Source: Nemophila menziesii
Lineage: Eukaryota; Streptophyta; Magnoliopsida; Boraginales; Hydrophyllaceae
Direction: 5' to 3'
Assembly: GCA_029959085.1 (NCBI GenBank)
Contig: JARWIR010000005.1
Coordinates: forward strand, 5,582,501 to 5,646,500
Length of the DNA: 64,000 bases
Under the pieces are notes generated by a model, which had not been told where the DNA came from, ran no database searches, and saw only the letters and a program-made list of their open reading frames with translations. Positions 1 through 11,482 of this stretch are shown here, piece by piece. The position numbers and the translations under genes were made by a program. Within the stretch, counting starts at the first letter, position 1. Each line of letters opens with the position of its first letter.

Positions 1-453
1 TTTCGTGACCGGCGGAGCTGCTAGGGTTCGCGATGGTGGTCCAGATCTGCTCGCTGGTGGTCCAGATCTGCTCGATGGTGGTGCTTTAGTTCTTCTTTGC
101 TATGGTGCTTCAGTGATTCTTCGCGTTGGTGGTCCAGGGCTGCGTGATGGTGGTGTTAAGGTGGTGGTGGCCGTGGTTTTGTGGGCTGCGCAATGGTGGT
201 GTTAAGGTGGTGGTGGCGGTAGTTTTGAGAGAGAGAGATAAAAAGGAGAGAGTAATATAGAAATGTAAATGAAATTATAATAGATTAATTAGTATATATA
301 GGTGTAAAAAAACAAAAGAGGGGTAGTCTAGTAAATGGGGTTTTGGGGTTCATGTGTTAAAAAGATGCTGAGGTCTTTAGTAAGAAGAGGCTTTAGGCCG
401 GGTCCCCATCTTGAAGAGGAGGGTGTGGTCAAGACCCTAGGTGTAATTATCTC
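1..453 (-). mobile_element. End of a Mutator-like element (MULE-A), cut by the window edge
   Basis: The last ~220 bases (about 230-453) are the reverse complement of the start of the complete element at 1825-3426, including the terminal GAGATAATTA and the inner CCTAGGGTCTTGA block, so this is the terminus of a second family member in opposite orientation. Positions 1-205 are GC-richer, with GGTGGT-rich sequence and a tandem GGTGGTCCAGATCTGCTCG unit, like the GC-rich core of the other copy. The distal end and its TSD are outside the window. The open frame at 5-205 is low-complexity and is not called as a gene. Confidence 0.7.
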
Positions 454-1824
454 TAATACACTTAAGACCAACTTTAAATTCATGTACTATTTTGATTTTA
501 GCAAAACTTGATTTTAAGATCTTTTGTTTGTACTTTAACCATTACAATTATAAATCTTAATTTTTATAACTTAGTACCCAAAGATTGAATTTATTATAAT
601 TTTAATAAAATAATATTCTAACCATCTAACAGTTTGGAATCAGAATCACCACACCTCAACCTTTTTAAAACCTCATATGAAATACAATTTTATATATAAA
701 TAGTGATATTTATCCTTCAAAATTTTGTCACACCAGTTATTATTACAAATCAATAATTCATGCCAGATTCATTATTAATCTCAAGATCAAATACTTTCAA
801 AGGAAAAATATCTCGAGATCAAATATATTATTCACCGTCATATCTAAGACAGAGCAAAATTTTACTAAAACCGAAAAATCGAGTTAATTTTAATCCAACC
901 CGATCTAAAATATAGGTTAATTTTACCCTAACCAACCTTACCTATTGGGTTACCTTGTGATCTTTCGGGTCCATATATATTACCCAAGCTATTGGGTTAA
1001 GGTTGCCCAAACCGAAAAACCGTATAATAAAAAAATATACAAAACATGTATGTCAGAGAAGTCTTCCAGTTGACTTCTTAGATATTCTAAAGGTTTCGAC
1101 CAAATCCCCGATCAACGTACGTTTTTTATATTCAAACAAAATGTCATTTTTTGCTAAAGTTATGTAAAGTATAAAACTGTATTTTGGATAGTAATTGATT
1201 GTAACTTATTTTGAACGGCTTGATTTACGGCTTCTTGGTTTGTAATGTCAAAATTGTAACTTTAATCTTTAAAAGTGTAATGATATTTTGTTACTTATTT
1301 TTAAGTTTTTCATTTGTTAAAAAAAGTTTGACTAATATTGATTAACGCAGATAAACCGAAGGATAACCCGAGGGTAATTTTTTTTTACCCTATCCTTGAG
1401 TTAGTCAAACAGTTTCTTAAACTAAAATATATCACCTTTGATTTACCCTAACCTCAAATCTAGGTAAAACTGACTTATACTCTCCCCATATCTCATTGCA
1501 AGTGGTGTCGGACCACGTGAATATGTTAATCCGCGTGTTTAAATTGAATTATAAAAAGAAGGTCAACTTTGAACAAACTTTTAAATGGATTGTAAAAGGA
1601 TAGTGCAACGCACTGGTAATCCACACGCAAGCCGCCTAAAAAGAGGCTGCATAGTTGGTTCGTTTAGAATTCAAGTTGCAATTACTCAAATCATCTGGTC
1701 TTTTAAATTTTGTTATTTTTACTTATTTATTAAATAATAATATAAAAGTTAATAAAAAATAACAAAAATCCACTTATTAACCCGTATTGATTTTGAAAAA
1801 GATTTTCCAAAAGAAATAAATCAA
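454..1824. other. AT-rich interval between two facing MULE termini
   Basis: No coding frame is supported. The stretch is AT-rich. Around 870-1020 and 1340-1460 it has repeated short phrases built on 'accgaaaaa' and 'ggttaattttaccctaacc', which look like an old degenerate repeat. The outer ends of the two related MULEs face each other across this interval. Confidence 0.5.
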
Positions 1825-2883
1825 GAGATAATTATACCTAGGGTCTTGAAGACACACCCCTCTTCGAGTTAGCACCCCCACCTAGAGCCTCTTCTTACTA
1901 AAGACCTCAGTAACTTTTTAACACATGAACCCCAAAACCCCAATTACTAGACTATCCTTCTTTTGTTTTTTCTATACCTATATATACTAATTGCTATTTC
2001 TAATTTCATTCACGTTCTAATTTCATTTACTCACCTCACTACCTCACTACCTCACTACTTCTCTCTCCTCTCTCCTCTCTCCTCTCAACCACCACCGCCA
2101 CCACCTAAAATGGCCACCACCACCGCCGTAATGGCCACCACCACCACTAAAACACACCACCACAAGTCTTCTTCACCGGATCTCTTCGAACCAGTGACTC
2201 ATTTTCACAGCACCACCTCCATCGAGCTGCGAATGAGGAAGCAGTGACTTGCTCCGGCGAGCTCGAACCAGGAGGCATGGCGGCGCGGTGTTTCGTTCGA
2301 ACGGAGCTCTCTTCACGTGAATGTAACGAGCTATATACTATGAACCCGATCTGCTTCTCTCGATGTAGATCTGCTGTGAAGAAGAAGCTCGCGAAGCTCC
2401 GGTGGTGCGGGTTGTATCGTGAGGTGGAGCTCGCGGTGGCTAGAGGTGAAGCTTTCCTTCTTCTTCGAACCAGTGCTGGCGGTGGCAAGAGGTGCTGGGT
2501 TCCTTCTCCTTCGAACCAGTGCTGGCGGTGGAAAGCTTGAGAAGCTCCATGGATGGAGGCGCGATTCTGGAGCTGAGCTATGGTGGATGCGTGATCGGCG
2601 ATTCTAGAGGTGAGCTCCATTTCCGAACGGAGCTATGGATGCGTGATCGGCGATTCTGCTTTTTTTTTTATTGGCGTACATAGTACGCGTAGTTGGTAGG
2701 CTTTATTTTTTTTTTTTCAGATATAGATCTGGTTTGACCAGATCTGGTCAAACAAAAAAGAATAGGTTAATTCATTTTTTTTTAATTGTATATTGCTGTG
2801 TAATTTATTTAAAAGTGTGTAAAAGATATGAATAAAGGCTTTTCTTACTATTTACAATTTGTTTTTTTAACAGTACTCATCAA

Positions 2884-3130
2884 AATCGCTGAGTACTCTA
2901 ACTTTTTCACTGAATACTCTGACTTTTTCACTGAGTATTCGGTTAAATTGTTAGAGTATTCTTTTAATTCTCGGAGTACTCTCTCTATTTTCATAGAGTA
3001 TCGGGAAAAACTGAGAGTACTCTCTCTTTTTCATAGAGTACTCTCAGTTTTTTCCGATACTCTATGTTTTTTCCGGTGACTGGTATCAGGAAAAACTGAG
3101 AGTACTCTCAGTTTTTTCCGATACTCTATG
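2884..3130. repeat. Dyad-rich GAGTACTCT repeat inside the MULE
   Basis: Short phrases based on (T/G)AGTACTCT and 'actttttcactgagta' recur about every 20-30 bases. From about 3010 to 3130 they form interleaved inverted repeats (AAAACTGAGAGTACTCTC facing GAGAGTACTCTCAGTTTT) able to fold into strong hairpins. The 'ccgatactctatg-ttttccggtgactgg' block occurs twice (about 3058 and 3118). Confidence 0.75.
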
Positions 3131-3156
3131 TTTTTCCGGTGACTGGTGGCCTGAGG

Positions 3157-3262
3157 TGGTCGGTGGTCGGTGGTCGGTGGTCGGAGGTCGGTGGTCGGTG
3201 GTCGGAGGTCGGTGATAGATGGTCGGAGGTCGGAGATGGGTGGTAGGTGGTAGGTGGGTAGT
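3157..3262 (+). repeat. Degenerate (GGTCGGT) minisatellite
   Basis: A 7-bp G-rich unit, TGGTCGG/AGGTCGG, is repeated about a dozen times, decaying to GGTGGTAGG at its right end. It lies within the right arm of the MULE. Confidence 0.85.
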
Positions 3263-3435
3263 GATAGAGGAGAGAGAAACAGTGACATCATACTATTTTG
3301 TCTTTTAGTGTTAGTAAGGGTAGGAAAGACTATTGTAAAAAATGAGGTCCCTAAGAATAACAACTTTCAAGACACTACTCTATAGAGAAAAAATAGTGCT
3401 CCTAAGACCCTATAGATAATTCACCCATAAATCAA

Positions 3436-6188
3436 TCCCAACAAACAACCATTACAATAAAATAATACATAACCTAATAGAAATGTTAAAAAACCATCGG
3501 CTTTTGAATAAATTCAAAATTGTAAATATGCTTAAGTCAAAAATATAAAGCTAACTATTCTAATGATAGATATGAAATGATGTAGAGTTGGTGTTGTGAT
3601 GCTCAAACTTTTGTTGCTTCTTCTCCAGATCGACTTGCTTTCTTTCTGTCCGAAAATCTGAATAATGGAATGGTAAGGATATGCTTATAAATGTTAAATT
3701 CTAATATTTATATGTTCATGGACGTTTTATGGGTCATGGACTAGGTTTAAGTGACCTAGTCCAGCCTAAACATGTCTTTCTCTGAAATTCGAGTCACGCC
3801 AACTGCAATATTAATAACTTCTATGTTTCAGCTCCAAATCACGAAGCGTCAGCAACCATGCATTTTAACTCAAAATCCTATCTTGATATTAAAGGGCTCT
3901 TCCCAAATCTTTGTCAATTTCACGTGGCATCTTGAACGATTTACTTCCAATCTGGTCGGCAGCTCTTGCACTTTCTAAAATTGCTTCTTTGTCCTTTAAC
4001 CCTTGATTTTGTATTTGATCTCCTTTACTCAACTTCATATCTAGGATTTGGAATCCAAAACCATCCTTGTACCTATGAGTTTCACACTTAACACAAACTA
4101 CGCATAAATAGCTCTAAAAATAAAAATTCTTCAAAGCTAGACAAGAAACGTGAATATATCAAATATTTGGGAAAATCACTCAACTAAGATCATAATGAAC
4201 CTAAAATAATGTCTCGTGACTAGATTAATCTGTCACAAATATGGAGACATTAGACACATATAAGGTTAATTCTTACTAGACAGTACAACCAAATGAAACT
4301 GCCTCATACCGTCTCTATAAGTATATTGGAGCTCTGAGGTCTTGAATCTTTATGAACTTTCTAGTTAAAAGACCCCGACTTGTTTAACACTCTGTTGGAA
4401 TCTCGGAAACTTCCCCCACCTACTTGAAAAACTCATCAATACCATTCAAGACTGAAGAATAATATTTGATCGTATATCTTTATCAACATAAGGCCCTTAA
4501 AGACCAATAATATTCAACTTTCTTCTCCTCTTTGTGAGATAAAAAGACCTGGGCACGATAGGGTCTCCTATCAAATGATTGGTAGAGTTGATTGTTGTGC
4601 GTAAAGGAACAAACACCTCATTCAATTATGAACATTTTTTTACCATCATTTGGTTTCTGTATATACTAAGGGTCTTGCATATTTCTATACATTTCTTTAT
4701 CGTTGAATTGTCGATAAACATGATATATATTCAAAGAAATAACTTTTGTACATATATCTTGAAAACAGGCCAAGCAAAAAATATTATATAAAGTAATATT
4801 AATATGAAACTGTCAAACCCCTAATAAAAAGGCACCACTTGAGACGCAACACACCTTGTTATCCATTCTATGACCTTATTGACCAATCTCTTCATCATAT
4901 TAAGCTGAATACGTGAATGTTCATTAACTATAATATAAATATCCTCTGACGCAACCTACTTTATGAACCTACTTTCCAAGAATGAAGTGTGATCTTGATG
5001 ACACTCTGACGCTCAATTCAGTATGATTGAGATAAAATAGGCTCTCAGTGATGCCGGGATCAGAGAGGGGATACAAATACTAATAATGTGCCTAATGTAG
5101 AGAAATTTAGAGTGTAAAGGTGATACACTTGATAGTGATATAACCACATGTATTTATAGGCATAACATACTTGTATAGGACTCCGACTAGGGACTGAGCT
5201 CGCCCTAGCGTTTGTGATGGAACTTGTTGGGACCTTGAGTTATAATTTCTAGGTCAGAACATATATAGAAAACCGTATATGTGCTTATCTCCATAATTCA
5301 CATCTTTTGCTATGTGTATCGTCCTACAAACTGTTTCTTGACGTAGTCGTCCCCCTCCTCCCCTCCTTGACGCTTTGAACTCGAAGTGACCAAGCACGTC
5401 CCAACGAAGTGCTTCTTAACGTAGTCGACCCCGCAATTTGAACTCAACGTGACCAAGACGACGTCTTCTGGACATAGTCAATCCTCTCTCTCTTGGTCGA
5501 CCAGTTATTGATGAAGGTCGGCGATGCCAAGTTAGTAGGCTAAGCTATAATTTCGGCCATTGGATGACTGGGATACATTGGTTTATCACCAATAAGCGAA
5601 TCAAGGGAGCTTTAAAACAAGACTGAATTGGCTAGGCTAAGCTATTTTTCCCAAGGGTGAAACGTGTACCTCGACGTAATTGTAATTTGAGCACGAATAC
5701 AAGGAGAGCATGGTGTTATTCGTGACTATGGGGCGTTTGGGTGCACATTTTTCAAGGAGTACGTTACATTTTGTCGTCTTTAACATAATTGGTTGACTTA
5801 CATAAGGGTTTGCTATTACTAGAGAGATGGGATTCACTGAAGTTTGGTAGAAGCAGACTCTACAAGTGATGATGTTGTTATGCCAAGGGTAATTATATAA
5901 AGGGTAAAGGTTAAAAGAAATTCATGAGATTTTTGAAGAATTATGAGTCCATGATCATGTGAAGTCAATGATTGTGCAGAATGGATGATAAAATTATACA
6001 TTCATCATTAATTAAAGTCCCATGCATATAGAGATACGCAACATGATTCGAGTCGAATGCTGAAAGGAGATTATCGTGGAACAGTGGCATCTAGGGTGAT
6101 TTACGGTTTTAGAGAGTGATCGAACTTTGAAATTTTCAATTTCCGAACTTTCGACATATATCATTACCTAAAAAAATAAAATTAAACC
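3436..6188. other. Gene-poor interval with a coding-like relic and possible LTR remnant
   Basis: No complete gene is supported. On the minus strand about 4085-3890 reads as roughly 64 sense codons without a stop (protein-like, with ILDMKLSKGDQIQNQGLKDK), but no family is recognised and it lacks a proper start. At 5335-5480 a 53-79 bp GC-richer unit (ACGTAGTCG...TTTGAACTC...GTGACCAAG) occurs about 2.5 times in tandem. A minus-strand TATA-like CCTATAAATA (5160-5151) with downstream sequence around GAGCGTCAGAGTGTCATC is reminiscent of a Ty3/gypsy LTR; no PBS or partner LTR was found. Confidence 0.3.
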
Positions 6189-6300
6189 AGTTGGGTATAG
6201 CTCACTGGCCAGGGTCTTGGTCATCCAATCTAGTGGTGTAGATTCGAAAAGAATCAATGACTCCGAAACCAAAATGGCTCTCCTACATAAAAAAAATAAA
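6189..6300 (+). mobile_element. tRNA-derived SINE copy (diverged)
   Basis: An A-box-like TAGCTCACTGG and a B-box-like GTAGATTCGAA occur in tRNA-like spacing. They are followed by the family 3' body (TGACTCCGAAACCAAAATGGCTCTC) and an A-rich tail. The body is the same as in the SINEs at 24661-24792 and 42073-42199, read on the opposite strand. Both flanks are A-rich, so the TSD is ambiguous. Confidence 0.65.
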
Positions 6301-6493
6301 AATAAAACGTCTAAAATTCAATTAGTCACCGTGACTATAATTTGCTAGTCAATTTTATTAACTTTATATATTAACATAGTCTCTTTTTTCGGTTAAAATA
6401 TATTAACATACACATATTATTATAATTCTCATCAATAAAAACAAAAACACATATCGCATGATACACTAAATAGCCTCCATCATAATATGACAA

Positions 6494-6499
6494 TATAAA
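6494..6499 (+). promoter_or_regulatory. Putative TATA box of the CCR-like gene
   Basis: TATAAA within 'caatataaatac' lies 95 bases before the ATG at 6594, which leaves room for a 5' UTR of about 65 bases. Inferred from position only. Confidence 0.5.
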
Positions 6500-6593
6500 T
6501 ACAACACGAAGTACCTCACTTGAGTATATTACCCAAATCCAATAATTCTCGAGCTTACACTCACACAAAGAAAACCAAACCAGCCCAAAAAAT

Positions 6594-9500
6594 ATGGGAA
6601 TCATAACACACGCATCTCAAAGGTTGGAAATCGAAGAATTTCGTCGGATGTTGCTATCGTGTGCCACTGTTCATCGGAAAACAGACAACAACGAGGAGTT
6701 TTCCGACGAGGTCAAACGCCATGAAAATATTTTATCCAGACAAGAAAGGGACGATGATGGTGTCGGTGAGAAACTTGTTTGTGTCACTAGTGGTGTGTCT
6801 TTTCTCGGAATTTCAATCGTTAAACAACTCTTGCTTGGTGGATATAATGTTCGGCTCGTCGTTGATAATGAAGGTGCTCATTTCTAACTTTTTTTCCATA
6901 TATGTTTTCCTACCCTTGGATTTTTATCTCGCGATCTAGCGAAAAGATGTGTTTCTGACTCTGATTGAATTACCCGACCAGCAGTAGACTTAGATTTAAC
7001 TGGTGGAGACTCTAGGAAGTCGGGAGCCATGGTCCCCTGACTCTTGAAAATTATTATTATAGCCTGGTTTATTTTTTGATTAAATTTAAAGTTTTCTTTT
7101 TTCAATATATGTTTTTTTACCATTAGTGCCGACCCCAAAAAAAAAGTATGACTATAATCATTGCTTACCCTAAAAGGCCAGTCCTCTTATCATAGTAGTA
7201 GTATGATATATGTTATTAGGGAATTAATTAAAAATAATTACTGCTTAGTTTTTTAATATCGAAACATATAGTTTAATTATTTTGAATTATAGCTTTTTTT
7301 GCATTATTAAGGGAATGTATAGTGATTTTTAAAATTGTAGAAATTTATAATGCAACTTTTCTAAGACAGAGAAATTTATAGTAAAGTTTTGCAAAATATA
7401 GGAACTTTAACTCAAAACAAAATCGAAATGGTGCTCCTTATCTCATTGCATGGGTGAATCCCTATAAAGTCGAGGGGGTTCCATTTTTATAAATTTTATA
7501 ATACGTAAAATGTAATTTTTTTCCTTAAAAATAATTAGTTCACTCTAAATATTTATGTAAAATATACATGTATAAAAATGACACACAAGTCGTTGTGTTT
7601 TGCCGATTTAGTATATTTTTATATTAAAATTTAAACTAGAGGTTTGGTTTTTGAATCTCAAATAAAAAAAATATATTCTTTAACTTTTTAATTTTAAGTT
7701 ATAATTTTATCAATATTTATAAGACCAATTTATTAAATACTTCAATTTTTTAATATATGTCTTTATTTTATATTTGAGAATAGTAATACTACTTAATAAT
7801 TTTTTATTTACATTACTTTAGTAAAATCATAATGTTTAATTTTTATAGATAATTTATTTTTATATTTATAAATTAGATTATCAATATGATATAATACTAA
7901 GGTTACTATATAAATTAAGTATAGTGGTGTTGGTTTGTATATTTTTTGGGTGATTATTCATTGATATACTTATTTATTAAAGAGACAAGGAACGTAATTA
8001 GGGATGACAATGGTTATGGTTTAAAACCGAAACCGATGAAAATACGAACCGATTAAAATCTGATTATGCAATCATGGATTAAACCGTTAGGTTATGGTTT
8101 TGAAAAGTGTATCTGATGGTTATATCCCTTGGGTTATGGTTTTATACAAAAATAAAACCGAATAACCGAAAATTCGTTTATGATCATCTATTTTTGTATA
8201 TTTTATAAGAATATAGATAAAAAAGTATTTTCATATCTCAAAACTAAAATCTAAATATTAAATTTGACAAAAAAAGTAACAAATATGTTATTTAATTAAG
8301 GATCACGTAATATTTATATATTGTGGAAAGATTTTTTTGTATTTGTGATCTTGTTTTAAAAAATTTCAATATATTTATGGAGTTATAGTTTAGTTATGGT
8401 TAAAATTCGAAAAACCTCTTAAAAAACCGAATCCTTCGGTTATGGTTTTGAAAAGAAAGTCCGATATAGTTAAATATGTTAGTATTTGGTTTTTGATAAA
8501 TTAAATGGTTATAGATATGAATTTGGATTTTTTTTTTCAATAATCAGATTCGTTGTCATCTCTAAACGTAATGGTGTTGAATTCTTATGTTTACATTTTA
8601 ACATTAATAATTATATATTTATATATTATATTTTTGTCTTAAAAAATTTTAAAATATAGACTTCCAAACTTTCATATATTTTAATCTACCTTTGTTTTAG
8701 TTTTTGGATTCATTTTTGGTGTATTGGAATGTATGACCGAGTTTAGTATTTAAGTTATATAGACTCCCGAACTCTCTAATATTTCTATCTTCCCTTATTT
8801 TAATTTCTGAATTTGTCCTTTTTTTTTTTAGACAAAGAACTAAAGAATTTGTCCTTGATGTATTGGAATGCATGATAGAATCTAGTATTTAAGTTACATA
8901 TACGTTTGATGATAAGCATATAGCAACAATTACAATTACATGGCTCACCATAATTATGTTACATCTGACTAAAATGTGTAACACACATGTGATCAATATT
9001 TATAGAGTAATGATATTTGTTATTTTTTTTATCATCCTTTTATCATTTCTTAGGTCTATGACCAATGAATTAATTTTTCTATCTTATTTAATTTTTCTTT
9101 ATCTGCTATTCAAGGAAATTAAAACATATACATAGAAAAATAATAAAAAAGTAACATAAAAAAATGTGACATATATCTTTGCTCATATTTATATAGTTAG
9201 TTACTTAGTACATGGATATGTTAGTGCATTTATTATAGAATAGAATAGATACATACATATTGTATATAAGAAAAAAAAAATATAACTTAAAACTTCAATT
9301 ACTTTCATTTGGGTCCTATATAAATCTTGAAATAGTAAAATTTACACTTACTTTTACAATACTCCAAACCAACATCCATTTCTAAATAAAAAGGGCCAAA
9401 ATCTAAAAAGACTATATTAAATGCATGCATGTTGTACTTTAATTGAGAAGTGAAGCCCACTTTCTATCTAATCGATAACCTTGGCAAACTTAGAAAGGTT

Positions 9501-11482
9501 AGGTTCAAGGAATTGAAGGTTGTAGTGAGTTTATCACTCCTTTGCATTTTATTTGTTTTACAAAATATATCAGTTTATCATTCTAATATGATACTTCTTC
9601 TATTCCACCGAAATTATCCAGGTTTTAAATATATGATCACACTTAAAAATTTTAAGATATTTTTTTTCTATTTTTTCTATTATTATTTTTATTAAAATAT
9701 TAAAATTTATATTTTCAATACATATATAAAAAATCAAGATACTTTATTAAAGGTATTTTTGTAATGATGAATATATTTATTATGTTTTTTAATATATGTA
9801 AAAAACGAAGTAGATAAATTTTGTTAAACAAAGAGAGTATTAATTATAAATATTTCTATTTTATCCTTATTCTCTGGTATTTATATATAAGTCTTTAAAG
9901 TCTTTAACAATTAATATGTGTGATCAACTAAAAAACAATACTTAAAATGGATGGCAATGAGTATTTAGTTTAGGTGAATATATAATCAAATTAAATAAAT
10001 TTATGCTGGGTTGTTTGGGGTAAATGCTAAAAAAATTATCAGAAAAATATAATTTGTTTTTATTTACTTTTATTTTGAGTTGAACTATATATATGAATGG
10101 TTGGTAAAAAATCCGCCATTATGTTGTCGTATAATAAGATTTTTACCATGATAAAATTACTTTGAAATTGATGTCCATCATGGGTTCAAAGGCAAGGCCA
10201 CAAGGTAATTTATAATTACTGTAACTCGGGTCCGTAGGAAATTTTTCCCTAGATCCGACCCTGAATGTGAATGTAGTCCTTTCATTTAAGATAATTTGGG
10301 TGATGACCCCTCAAGCTTATTTTAATTGCAAAGTCCCCCTATTCTGAGTAGCAATTTAACTAGAATTACTTTGTAAATGCAGAGGATGTAGAAAAGCTAA
10401 GGGAAATGCAAATATCTGGTGAGATGAGAGGATCACATAACAGTATAGAAGCCGTCATGGCAAATTTAACTGAAGTTCAAAGCCTTCGCAACGCATTCAA
10501 TGGTTGTTGCGGTGTATTCCACACCGCTGCCTTTATTGATCCAGCTGGCACATCAGGGTACACTGTAAGTGTTCTAGAAGGTTCTAGAATATCCGGAAAC
10601 TTCCGAAATCTAATTCTGTACTATGTCTCTTTTTAGAAATCTATGGTTGGTGTTGAAGTAAACGTAAGCAAGAATGTTATGGAGGCGTGCGCGGATACCG
10701 TGACTGTTAAACATTGTGTATTCACTTCCTCGCTTTTGGCTTGTATATGGCAGAATAATTCTCCGAATAACCTCTCGACTATAATTGATCATAATTCATG
10801 GAGCGATGAATCTGTATGCTTGGACAAAAAGGTAACAAATTTCATTCGATGTAGATATTTTTATTGATACTACTACATAATCATTTCAGAATTTGAAAGA
10901 TTTGTGTAAAATTTTATAGCTTTGGTATGCATTGGGTAAGTTAAAAGCGGAAAAGGCTGCGTGGGATATAGCGAGAGAAAGAGGATTCAAGCTAGCAACA
11001 ATCTGTCCTGCTCTTGTTACCGGTCCTGAATTCTCGAAAAGGAATTCTACGCCTACAATAGCTTATTTGAAAGGTAACTAAAGAAGGCACGTTTTGATTT
11101 AGTCAACCTCGCAAGATTCTATTAACCGATTATATTGTTAAAATATTCCATATGTCGACTAAAATATACTTGTGGGAATGCAGGAGCTCGAAAGATGTTT
11201 GTAGAGGGTATATTAGCGACAGTTGATGTCGAGAAATTAGCAAACGCGCATGTAGCGATCTATGAGGGGATGGGTAAAACTGCTTCCGGGAGGTACATTT
11301 GTTATGATCAAGAGATAACAAGTGAAGATGAGGTAGAAAAGTTAGCGAGAGATTCAGGAATTGATATGAACATGTTACGAGACGAAAACACGAGAGTTCA
11401 AGTGAACCCAATCAGATTATCGAACTCTAAACTTTCGAGACTCATGTTGACGAGGACACCTAGATGTTATCGGGATTGTTAG
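6594..11482 (+). CDS. Cinnamoyl-CoA reductase-like NAD(P)-dependent SDR (five exons)
   Basis: The CDS joins 6594-6873, 10383-10564, 10637-10831, 10920-11073 and 11184-11482 (1110 nt, 369 residues). All four introns are GT-AG and the frame stays open across each junction. It is an extended short-chain dehydrogenase of the CCR/DFR/4-hydroxyphenylacetaldehyde-reductase-like group. After a ~58-residue hydrophilic N-terminal extension comes a nucleotide-binding strand-loop ([11 protein letters not shown], 62-72), then [10 protein letters not shown], a catalytic-type serine in VFTSS (~182-186) and the YxxxK pair (Y222, K226 in WYALGK). True lignin CCRs carry NWYCYGK; here it is LWYALGK, and the usual GGxxFLG is SGVSFLG, so this is a CCR-like paralogue (SNL6-type clade) whose substrate cannot be inferred. 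The C-terminus ([22 protein letters not shown]) matches the family's end. Intron 1 is 3.5 kb and carries transposons. Confidence 0.88.
7999..8564 (+). mobile_element. Non-autonomous hAT element in intron 1
   Basis: Left end TAGGGATGACAATGG; right end GTTGTCATCTCTA, its imperfect inverse. A perfect 8-bp TSD, AACGTAAT, flanks it (7991-7998 and 8565-8572), the hAT length. The interior repeats motifs of the kind 'ggttatggttttgaaaa' and 'aaaaccgaa'. No transposase frame. It is related to the element at 17234-17743. Confidence 0.88.
9005..9184. mobile_element. 180-bp MITE with 9-bp TSD (Mutator type)
   Basis: Ends GAGTAATGATATTTG and (reverse complement of the right end) GAGCAAAGATATATG. The perfect 9-bp TSD ATATTTATA lies at 8996-9004 and 9185-9193. 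The first 12 bases match the termini of the MITE family at 25.0, 58.6 and 60.4 kb (GAGTAATGATATATACC), so it may be a distant member. Confidence 0.75.

Larger units (their letters stand above)
1825..3426 (+). mobile_element. Complete non-autonomous Mutator-like element (Pack-MULE candidate)
   Basis: The left terminus reads GAGATAATTATACC and is followed by TAGGGTCTT; the reverse complement of the right end reads GGGTGAATTATCTA followed by TAGGGTCTT. They match in the pattern AATTAT-N3-TAGGGTCTT. A perfect 9-bp target-site duplication, ATAAATCAA, lies at 1816-1824 and 3427-3435, the length expected for the Mutator superfamily. No transposase frame is seen. The interior (about 2100-2660) is clearly GC-richer than its surroundings, with short open frames on both strands and a duplicated phrase around 'ttcgaaccagtgctggcgg' (near 2466 and 2512), as in captured gene fragments. 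I could not recognise a parent gene. Strand is arbitrary. Confidence 0.85.
6874..10382 (+). other. Large first intron of the CCR-like gene
   Basis: This 3509-nt AT-rich intron starts at GT after GTTGATAATGAAG and ends at AAATGCAG. It contains a hAT element (7999-8564) and a Mutator-type MITE (9005-9184). At about 7310-7425 there are phrases such as 'tttataatgcaac' and 'ttgcaaaatatagg', similar to the leader-intron repeat described for CDC45 and the PWWP genes. No internal gene is supported. Confidence 0.8.

Noticed and set aside
5..205. GGTGGT-rich open frame at the window start
   Set aside because: Low-complexity repeat inside a MULE; no domain, no splice context.
2147..2620. 157-codon minus-strand frame and overlapping plus-strand frames in the MULE core
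   Set aside because: High GC makes stops rare on both strands; the frames overlap and none shows a recognisable domain. Kept only as possible captured sequence.
9450..9695. Open frame in CCR-like intron 1
   Set aside because: Hydrophobic only because it is T-rich; lies inside an intron bounded by good splice sites.
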